Below are positions 15,341 to 20,513 of a stretch of DNA of 20,513 nucleotides, in pieces. A program made the position numbers and the translations under genes. The DNA is taken from contig DASPTT010000047.1 in NCBI GenBank assembly GCA_035623275.1, forward strand, positions 1-20,513, given 5' to 3'. The stretch comes from DASPTT01 sp035623275 (GTDB lineage Bacteria; Actinomycetota; Acidimicrobiia; Acidimicrobiales; UBA8190). The first letter of the stretch is position 1. Every line of letters starts with the position of its first letter. The notes beneath the pieces were generated by a model that saw only the letters and a list, made by a program, of their open reading frames with translations, had not been told where the DNA came from and searched no databases.

Positions 15341-17104
15341 TCAGGCGCTCCGTTCCGTGAAGCACCCGGCGATCACCTCGGCCGCCGCCACCGGTGCCGA
15401 GAAGACGTACCCCTGCGCCAAGTCGCACCCCATGGACCGGAGCAACTCGAGCTGCGACTCCTGCTCGACCCCCTCGGCCACCACCTGGATCTTGAGCGCG
15501 TGCGCCAGCTTGATGACGGCGGCGACGATCTCGACACCGTCGTTGCCCCGCGCCATGCCGTCGATGAAGGTCTTGTCCAGCTTCAGGATGTCCAGCGGGA
15601 ACCGGTGCAGGTGGCTCAGCGAGGAGTAGCCCGTGCCGAAGTCGTCGACGGCGATGTTGACGCCGAGCGCCCGGAAGGCGTGGAGTGCCCGCAGGGCGGC
15701 GTCGACGTCGCGCATCAGCGCGCTCTCCGTGATCTCGAGGGTCAGAGCCCAGGGGCGCACACCGGTCTCGTCGAGGACGCACTCCACCGTCTCGACGATG
15801 TCAGGCCGGTCCAATTGCTTGACCGACAGATTGACCGCGACCCTGTCGAAGGACCGGCTGCGCCGATCGAGCTGCCATTCCTGCATCTGGCGGCAGGCGG
15901 AGCGCAGCACCCACGCACCGATGGGGACGATCAGCCCGCTCTCCTCCGCCACGGAGATGAAGCCGTCGGGCGACACCATGCCCCACATGGGGTGGATCCA
16001 GCGCAAGAGGGCCTCCACCCCCGCGGCCCGCCCGCTCGAGAGGTCGATGACGGGCTGGTAGTGGAGGACCAGCTCGCCTCGCTCGAGCGCCCGGTGCAGC
16101 GCCTGTTCCAGGTTCATCCGGTCCGACACCCGGGTCCGGATGACCTCACCGGACACCTCGATGGCTCCTCCTCCGCGTTCTTTCGCCTGGTACATCGCCG
16201 CGTCGGCGTTGGAGATCAACGTGGCGGCATCCGCCACGCTCTCGCTCGTGCAGGCGATCCCGACGCTGGCGCTGACGAACACCTCGCGGTCTCCCGCCAC
16301 CACCGGCTCCGAGATGAGCCGAAGGGCGCGATCGGCGAAGGCGACGGCGTCGCGTTCCGCGCCGTCGCCCTCGAACAGGATCAGGAATTCGTCCCCGCCC
16401 AGCCGGGCGATGATCTGCGCGTCCGAATCCGCCTCACCCAGCCGGCGCGCCGTGGCCACAAGGACCTCGTCGCCGACGTCGTGGCTCAGCCCGTCGTTGA
16501 TCGTCTTGAACCGGTCGAGGTCGAGCACCGCCACGGCGACGTTGCCGGCCGTGTTGCGCTCGTTAACGTTCCCCAGCGCGTATCCGAGCCGGTAGTTGAA
16601 CAGCGTCCGGTTCGGGAGGCCGGTCAACGAGTCATGGAGCAGGTCGTGGGCGCCGACGGCGTCCTGCTCGTTCGACTGTTCCACCAGGAACCCCCCGATG
16701 CGGACCTCGTCGCCGGTGCCCGCCATGTACAGCGTCCCCGAGACGACGACCTCACGGCCGTCGGCGCGAAGGAAGGTCATGGTGTGCATGGGCGCCTGCT
16801 GGACGTCGGTCAGCGAGCGCTCCAACGACCGCAGGTGCTGCTTGTAGCGGCCCACGAAGTGCTCGGGCACGAGGAAGTCCGTGGTGCGCCGGCCACACGC
16901 CTCGTCGCGCCCCCAGCCGAAGAGCCGCTCGGCCTGGCGGTTCCATTCCGTGACGACGAACTCGCCGTCGGTCTCGACGAATGCGTCACGCGAGATGTCG
17001 AGCAGGTATTGCAGACGACGGTCGGGTGTGGCGGAACGGGCCAGGCCCGGGCCCCACGCCAGCGAGCGTCGGCGGACGGACAGGTTGACGACTCGGTCTC
17101 CCAC
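15341..17104 (-). CDS. Soluble PAS-GGDEF-EAL cyclic-di-GMP protein
   Basis: A 587-aa cytosolic protein with no membrane segments. A PAS domain (about 30-140: LLDISRDAFVETDGEFVVTEWN, ERLFGW) should sense a small ligand or redox state. The GGDEF domain has GGDEF at 236-240; the RxxD inhibitory site is absent at the expected position. The EAL domain has EALLRW at 364, VNLS, EITES, DDFGTGYSS, LKLDKTF and EGVE, so it looks catalytically complete. The GTG at 17104 was chosen because GGAGG lies 5 nt upstream; the in-frame GTG at 17110 overlaps that site. It leads the operon with the SpeD-like and GNAT genes, 3 nt and 1 nt apart. Confidence 0.93.
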   Translation of the reverse strand: MGDRVVNLSVRRRSLAWGPGLARSATPDRRLQYLLDISRDAFVETDGEFVVTEWNRQAERLFGWGRDEACGRRTTDFLVPEHFVGRYKQHLRSLERSLTDVQQAPMHTMTFLRADGREVVVSGTLYMAGTGDEVRIGGFLVEQSNEQDAVGAHDLLHDSLTGLPNRTLFNYRLGYALGNVNERNTAGNVAVAVLDLDRFKTINDGLSHDVGDEVLVATARRLGEADSDAQIIARLGGDEFLILFEGDGAERDAVAFADRALRLISEPVVAGDREVFVSASVGIACTSESVADAATLISNADAAMYQAKERGGGAIEVSGEVIRTRVSDRMNLEQALHRALERGELVLHYQPVIDLSSGRAAGVEALLRWIHPMWGMVSPDGFISVAEESGLIVPIGAWVLRSACRQMQEWQLDRRSRSFDRVAVNLSVKQLDRPDIVETVECVLDETGVRPWALTLEITESALMRDVDAALRALHAFRALGVNIAVDDFGTGYSSLSHLHRFPLDILKLDKTFIDGMARGNDGVEIVAAVIKLAHALKIQVVAEGVEQESQLELLRSMGCDLAQGYVFSAPVAAAEVIAGCFTERSA

Positions 17105-17276
17105 GGTCACCTCCGGTGCCCGACGTCTGCAGGACCGGAGACCGATGTGAAACCGCCAGCCATGGCCGTCGCCTCACGTGACGACCTGACGCATCTCGTC
17201 GCTCCACGAGACATGGAACGCAGCATGTGAACCCCCGGGCTCTGCACCTTCTCCAGAGCCGCCCACCAAGCCCTGC

Positions 17277-17306
17277 ACCCTAAGAGTGTGTTGCGTATGT
17301 GGTCAA
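17277..17306 (-). promoter_or_regulatory. Candidate promoter for the PAS-GGDEF-EAL operon
   Basis: On the minus strand TTGACC (17306-17301) is followed after 18 nt by TAGGGT (17282-17277), a reasonable actinobacterial -35/-10 pair. It would leave a leader of about 165 nt before the GTG at 17104. The DosR-like palindrome at 17334 lies just upstream. Confidence 0.35.
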
Positions 17307-17333
17307 CGGGGTTCTTGTTGCACGCGGGAAATT

Positions 17334-17347
17334 GGGACCAAAGTCCC
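17334..17347. promoter_or_regulatory. Perfect DosR-like palindrome
   Basis: GGGACCAAAGTCCC is a perfect GGGAC-N4-GTCCC palindrome flanked by TT on the left, close to the mycobacterial DosR box. It is about 30 bp upstream of the candidate -35 for the PAS-GGDEF-EAL operon, a position suited to activation. Confidence 0.6.
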
Positions 17348-17511
17348 ACGCGAGAAGCTCGACTCTGCCACCGAAATCGAGCGCGTCACGCGCGTATATC
17401 GCTACACATCGCGAATTGCGCAGGACCAAGGTACCGATCACCACGCATTGCGCTTCTACCGACACGAGACGAGAGATCCTGGCAAAGGAAGGGCGGACGC
17501 GAAAAAAGGGC

Positions 17512-17572
17512 CGCGATCACCACGGTGCGAAGGTGGGGTCTGGGGATGCCCTGGGGATCCGTGGTGATCGCG
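17512..17572. repeat. 14-bp perfect inverted repeat with 33-nt centre
   Basis: Arms cgcgatcaccacgg (17512-17525) and ccgtggtgatcgcg (17559-17572) are exact reverse complements. The centre is G-rich with two copies of tggggat. It may act as a paired operator or as a hairpin in a long leader. The arms contain CGATCACCACG, also present alone at 17435-17445. Confidence 0.7.
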
Positions 17573-17612
17573 ACCCGCCACAGTCATCGTCGGCCCGCGC
17601 CGGCCGCCGCAG

Positions 17613-17672
17613 ATGCCAATGGTCCCGAGGTGCGCGGCCGATCGTCCCGAGGTCTAGGGGACCATAGGCCCT
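17613..17672. promoter_or_regulatory. Three DosR-like sites in phase upstream of exported protein
   Basis: The best site is GGGACCATAGGCCCT at 17658-17672. On the minus strand two weaker copies, GGGACGATCGGCCG (17648-17635) and GGGACCATTGGCAT (17626-17613), follow. The three start 23 and 22 bp apart, about two helical turns, so bound dimers would lie on one face. The cluster ends about 114 bp before the GTG at 17786. Confidence 0.5.
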
Positions 17673-17785
17673 ACGGCCGCGGGCCGACCCACTCGATGCC
17701 GGACAACGGGCACCCAAACAAACACATCGACCTCATCTCCAACGAGAACGTCGATGACCCCATCAGCATCGAGAGGAGCAGCACC

Positions 17786-18448
17786 GTGGCACCCTTCCCC
17801 ATCCGAACCTTCAGACGCGCAGAGGAAGGCCCGCCGCGGCGCACCCGCAGCCGAGCGGCGCGTGTCGGAGCCCTGCTGGCCGGCATTCTTCTGACGGCCA
17901 CGGCCGCGTTCGCGGCGACGAACTGGGTCGTGGGCGTCGCCGGAGGCTCGTCGGGTGAGGCGCAGGCCGCATCGATCTCGAACCTCACCATCACGGCGGT
18001 TGCCTCGCCGGCGGCCTCCAACCTCCTCTACCCCGGCGGCAACGGCGACGTGGTGGTGACCATCAGCAACCCCAACCCCTACCCGGTGACCATCACCGCG
18101 GTGCAGTTGCCCACCAACACCACCTATGCCGGCGGCTACACCTCGAGCTCGTTGGGCACCTCGCAGGCGGGCTGTCTGGCCAGCACCCCCAGCGACGTGA
18201 TCTGGAACTTCTCGACGGCGGTGTCGGGCAGCTCCCACACGCTGACCACACCGCTGACGGTGGCGGCCAGCGGCCAGCCCAACAACCCCCTGGCGGTGAC
18301 GTTCACCAACGACGCCAGCATGACGGCGGCGGCGCCCGCGGCGTGCGCGAGCGCCTACTTCTCCATGCCGTCGCTGACGGGAATCACAGCGACCGGCGGG
18401 GCGGCAACCGCCACCACCAGCCCCGCTACGGACAGCTGGACGAGCTGA
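17786..18448 (+). CDS. Exported structural-type protein of unknown function
   Basis: A 220-aa exported protein. An Arg-rich N-terminus precedes the hydrophobic segment VGALLAGILLTATAAFA (about 27-43). Immediately after is WVVGVAGGSSGEAQA (47-61), a motif shared with the next gene. The mature part is Ser/Thr/Asn/Ala-rich and beta-like (VVVTISNPNPYPVTITAVQLP), suggesting an immunoglobulin-like surface or matrix protein; its position after the signal recalls SipW/TasA-type exported proteins, by inference only. The GTG at 17786 was chosen for GAGAGGAG 7 nt upstream; an in-frame ATG at 17696 would add a polar extension before the signal. DosR-like sites lie upstream. Confidence 0.7.
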   Translation: MAPFPIRTFRRAEEGPPRRTRSRAARVGALLAGILLTATAAFAATNWVVGVAGGSSGEAQAASISNLTITAVASPAASNLLYPGGNGDVVVTISNPNPYPVTITAVQLPTNTTYAGGYTSSSLGTSQAGCLASTPSDVIWNFSTAVSGSSHTLTTPLTVAASGQPNNPLAVTFTNDASMTAAAPAACASAYFSMPSLTGITATGGAATATTSPATDSWTS

Positions 18449-18463
18449 CGCGGCCACTCCGGC

Positions 18464-18498
18464 GCACGGCGCCGGCGTCACAGGCGCCGGCGCCGTGC
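18464..18498. terminator. Strong GC hairpin between the two exported-protein genes
   Basis: Perfect 14-bp arms (gcacggcgccggcg and its complement) around a 7-nt loop, 15 bp after the first gene's stop and 22 bp before the next gene's start. No T-run follows, only a pyrimidine-rich ccctcttcttc. It may act as a partial terminator or mRNA-stabilising stem that lowers expression of the second gene. Confidence 0.55.
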
Positions 18499-18520
18499 CC
18501 CTCTTCTTCGATCCCCGGCC

Positions 18521-18967
18521 GTGCGCGCTCGACTGATCTCCTCGCTGGTGGCGGCGGTGGGCATCGCCGTCGGACTTGACGGCACGGCGGCGTCCGCCTC
18601 GGCGTGGGTCGTGCACCTCGTTGCCGGAAGCCACGGGGAAGCGACCGCCCGGGGGCTCCCGGCCGCTCCGGGCAGTCCGGCGGCGGGGTGCGTCAGCCCT
18701 ACCGGCACCCAGATCACGGTGACCTGGAGCTCGATCCCCTTGGCCACCTCGTACAAGATCTGGCAGTCGACGACGTCGTCGGGCTCGGGCTACAGCGTCA
18801 CCGCCAGCGGTGTCACCGGCACGTCCTGGACGAGCGCCAGCCTGGCCAACGCCAACTACTGGTACAAGGTGTCGGCGGTCATCGGGAGCAACTGGGCCAG
18901 TGCCCAGTCAGTCGCCACCGGGGAGACCACCATCCAGAGCGGCGGGACCACCTGCGTCCAGCCCTGA
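18521..18967 (+). CDS. Small exported fibronectin-type-III-like protein
   Basis: A 148-aa protein with a short signal (ARLISSLVAAVGIAVGLDGTAASASA), then WVVHLVAGSHGEATA (29-43), matching the previous gene's motif at 9 of 15 positions. The rest is one fibronectin type III-like domain: a Trp in ITVTWSSI, Tyr in SYKIWQST, and the F-strand-like ANYWYKVSAV. It is probably a surface or matrix partner of the preceding protein. The GTG start at 18521 is the only one that fits the signal; no clear ribosome site is visible. The 3' end overlaps the convergent response-regulator gene by 60 bp, which is unusually long. Confidence 0.68.
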   Translation: MRARLISSLVAAVGIAVGLDGTAASASAWVVHLVAGSHGEATARGLPAAPGSPAAGCVSPTGTQITVTWSSIPLATSYKIWQSTTSSGSGYSVTASGVTGTSWTSASLANANYWYKVSAVIGSNWASAQSVATGETTIQSGGTTCVQP

Positions 18968-19693
18968 TGCCGGCGACCCGAGCGGTCCGCGGACGACGGC
19001 GTGCTCGCGCGGCAGTCGGTGACCGGTGTCGGCCGCGATCCGGTTCAGCCGGACCATGTAGACGGCCGCCTCGCTGCGGCTGTGGAAGCCGGCCTTGGCC
19101 ATCAAGCTGGAGACCAGGTTCTTGACCGTCTGCTCGGCCAGACCGAGTGCCTCGGCGATCTGGACGTTGGTCTTGGCCTCGGCCAGCATGGCCAAGACGC
19201 GGTGCTCGGTCGAGCTCAGTCGCGCCAACCGGTCGTCCGAACCACCGGGAACGACCCCCGGCGGGCCGTCGTCCCACAGGGTCCTGCCGGCCGCCACCCA
19301 CCGGATGGCGTCGACGAGCCGGGTCACGGGCACCGTCTTGAACAGGCACCCGTAGGCGCCGGCCGCCCTCGCCCCCATCCGCGTCGCCGGCGAGCTCAAG
19401 CCCGAGAAGATGATGGACCTGGTGTCGGGTGAGGTCCGCCGCAGGAAGCGGCAGATCCCGACGCCGTGGCCGTCGGGAAGGCGTTCGTCGATGACAGCGA
19501 CATCGGGGGCAAGCATCGGGAAGGACGCCAGGGCCTGCGCGGCCGTGCCGGCCTCGCCCACGACCGACAGGTCGGCCTCCGCGTCGATGGTGCGGACCAT
19601 GCCGACGCGCACCAGCTCGTGGTCGTCGACGACGACGACCCGGATGATCGCCGTTGCGCGCGGTTCGGACCCCAAGAGGTGATCCAATGACAT
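18908..19693 (-). CDS. NarL/LuxR-family response regulator, DosR/DevR-like
   Basis: A 261-aa two-component regulator. Receiver domain (about 16-135): acidic pair Asp23-Asp24 in VVVDDHELVR, phosphoacceptor Asp69 in VAVIDERLPDGHG, Ser97, and conserved Lys119 in CLFKT. The LuxR-type HTH (about 157-220) is close to that of DosR, including LAEQTVKNLVSSLMAK, where the recognition-helix Lys and Asn of DosR (TVKN) are kept. A tail of about 40 residues follows the HTH. The ATG at 19693 was chosen for AGGGGGG just upstream and because the receiver starts soon after. A DosR-like site sits 58 bp upstream, consistent with autoregulation. No histidine kinase is in view. The DosR name is by similarity from memory, not a search. 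Confidence 0.88.
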   Translation of the reverse strand: MSLDHLLGSEPRATAIIRVVVVDDHELVRVGMVRTIDAEADLSVVGEAGTAAQALASFPMLAPDVAVIDERLPDGHGVGICRFLRRTSPDTRSIIFSGLSSPATRMGARAAGAYGCLFKTVPVTRLVDAIRWVAAGRTLWDDGPPGVVPGGSDDRLARLSSTEHRVLAMLAEAKTNVQIAEALGLAEQTVKNLVSSLMAKAGFHSRSEAAVYMVRLNRIAADTGHRLPREHAVVRGPLGSPASGLDAGGPAALDGGLPGGD

Positions 19694-19891
19694 GGCCCCC
19701 CTGGCCCATCGTCTTCTCCGAAGACTGCGACGTCGAATTGTCACATGCACAGGGCCGAAAGACCCTGGCGTCCATATGTTAAGCGTGCCCCTCACTCGTT
19801 GCGCTCATGCAGAGACATTTTGTGGTTATCGAGCCGACCCGTGCTGCAACGGAGTCAATTCCACCGAGGCTGGAACGCGACGGATAGGGGC
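19694..19891. other. Intergenic region upstream of the response regulator
   Basis: 198 bp with the DosR-like site at 19751-19766 and an A/T-rich TAACAT on the minus strand (19781-19776) that could be a -10. No gene is seen. Confidence 0.5.
19751..19766 (-). promoter_or_regulatory. DosR-like box upstream of the response regulator
   Basis: On the minus strand AGGGTCTTTCGGCCCT, an imperfect palindrome sharing TTCGGCCCT with the site at 11730. It lies 58 bp upstream of the regulator's ATG and suggests autoregulation. Confidence 0.5.
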
Positions 19892-20227
19892 TCAGCGTTC
19901 GCGTCGGTGACGACGGCTGGTCGTGCGCGGTACGAGTGCGTGGCACTTGTCGGCAAGGATCCGAGCCACAACCGACTCCGAGAAGTGATCTTCGACGGCC
20001 GCTCGCCCTTGCGACCCATACCGGGCTGCCCGAACACGATCCGACGCGATCCATGTCATGGCCCGTACGAGACCGTGAATGTCACCCGGGTCGTGCAGTA
20101 GTCCCGACTGCCCGTCGGTCACCACCTCGGGTATGGCTCCAACCGGGGTTGTGATGACAGCGCGAGCATGTGCCATCGCCTCGAGAACTGCCATTGGCAT
20201 CGCCTCGGCGTACGAGGGAAGGACGAG
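19892..20227 (-). pseudogene. GT4 glycosyltransferase, C-terminal remnant
   Basis: The frame carries the hallmark C-terminal motif of GT-B family 4 glycosyltransferases, LVLPSYAEAMPMAVLEAMA, then VITTPVGAIPEVVTDGQSGLL and DPGDIHGLVRAM. Only about 111 residues of an expected 350-400 are present. Directly upstream in the same frame is a TAG (20230-20228), and homology stops there, so the N-terminal domain is missing. This points to a deletion joining it to the neighbouring BY-kinase fragment, or an assembly error. Internal ATGs at 20200 and 20194 could start a short peptide, but it would not be an active enzyme. Confidence 0.75.
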
Positions 20228-20513
20228 CTACCACAACCAGGAGCGTCAGATCGGCCAGAGGAGCCAGGATCGCCGCATCCGTGATCGGCAGGAGAGGGGG
20301 CGTGTCGATGATCACGACATCGAACGACCGCTTCAGCCCTTCGATGACGTCGGCCATCTCCTGGCTCTGGAGCAACTCCGCCGGATACGGCGGCACCGGA
20401 CCCGCAGGGAGGACGGTCAGATTCGGGGCCGGCGCTGCGACAAGAGCTTCAGAGAGCGACAGGTCGCCGATCAGTACGGAGGTCAGGCCGATGCTCTCGT
20501 CCATCCCGAAGAA
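20082..20513 (-). pseudogene. Polysaccharide BY-kinase (Wzc/CpsD-type), C-terminal part, frame disrupted
   Basis: The frame enters from the right edge and reads GMDESIGLTSVLIGDLSLSEAL, LTVLPAGPVPPYPAELLQS, then FDVVIIDTPPLLPITDAAIL with the Walker B-like Asp, typical of bacterial tyrosine kinases controlling exopolysaccharide chain length. Recognisable sequence stops at LLVVVA near 20226; beyond it the frame runs through the GT4 gene in the wrong phase to a stop at 20082. The usual C-terminal Tyr cluster is therefore lost. It is probably the product of a deletion or rearrangement. The N-terminus lies outside the window. Confidence 0.7.

Larger units (their letters stand above)
17105..17785. 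other. 681-bp regulatory intergenic region between divergent genes
   Basis: No convincing gene is seen on either strand. The region holds a candidate promoter and DosR-like palindrome near 17277-17347, three copies of CGATCACCACG (17435, 17514 and, inverted, 17560), a long inverted repeat at 17512-17572, and a cluster of three DosR-like sites at 17613-17672. The part around 17288-17480 is somewhat richer in A/T than its surroundings. Confidence 0.7.

Noticed and set aside
14855..17230. 791-codon plus-strand frame opposite the PAS-GGDEF-EAL operon
   Set aside because: Crosses three coupled genes in antisense and has no domain.
17105..17785. Cyclic-di-GMP riboswitch in the leader of the PAS-GGDEF-EAL operon or exported-protein gene
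   Set aside because: I looked for the GEMM-type conserved core and did not find it; the inverted repeat present does not match the known fold.
1..20513. CRISPR array, prophage or plasmid replication genes
   Set aside because: No regularly spaced repeats, cas, phage or replication genes are seen.

Overview
The window is GC-rich and densely coded, with GTG/TTG starts, Shine-Dalgarno-led genes and a DosR-type regulator. It looks chromosomal and most like an Actinomycetota genome, possibly an Acidimicrobiia-type lineage; that placement is inference, since no rRNA or marker gene is present.

Left part (1-7314, all minus strand). The left edge holds a truncated small integral membrane protein, then a UDP-sulfoquinovose synthase (SqdB/SQD1 family). 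Upstream of these is a tightly packed set read in the order: secreted lipoprotein, haem-binding ferric-reductase-like FAD/NAD(P)H oxidoreductase, exported FMN-binding domain protein, ApbE flavin transferase, secreted GH5 endoglycoceramidase-like hydrolase. FMN-binding protein, ApbE and GH5 overlap by 4 nt at each junction. The flavin genes look like an extracytosolic electron-transfer module: NAD(P)H in the cytosol, haems across the membrane, then covalently bound FMN outside.

Middle (7447-11568). This stretch holds a SAM-dependent methyltransferase (+), an APH-fold kinase (-), a cupin-like protein (+), a complete IS481-type insertion sequence with doubled end repeats, a tRNA-Ser(GCU) (-) and a 77-aa two-helix membrane protein (-).

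Right part (11817-17104). Two GGDEF-EAL cyclic-di-GMP proteins converge. One is a polytopic membrane protein (+). The other is a soluble PAS-GGDEF-EAL protein (-) that heads a coupled operon with an AdoMet-decarboxylase(SpeD)-like protein and a GNAT protein with LuxI/FeeM-like features. This three-gene cassette is the best candidate for an undescribed signal-producing or signal-sensing system.

Right end (17105-20513). A 681-bp intergenic region rich in repeats and operators separates that operon from two small exported proteins sharing a W-V-V...G-S-x-G-E-A-x-A motif after the signal sequence. Next comes a DosR/NarL-family response regulator (-). At the edge, the C-terminal part of a GT4 glycosyltransferase and the C-terminal part of a polysaccharide BY-kinase are joined out of frame, which suggests a deletion in an exopolysaccharide cluster.

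A recurring 14-bp element, GGGAC-N4-G(T/G)CCC, resembles the DosR box. Good copies lie upstream of the response regulator, the membrane GGDEF-EAL gene, the PAS-GGDEF-EAL operon and the first exported protein. Weaker copies lie upstream of the lipoprotein/flavin genes and sqdB. This suggests a local hypoxia- or redox-type regulon linking c-di-GMP, secreted proteins and perhaps extracytosolic flavin electron transfer.
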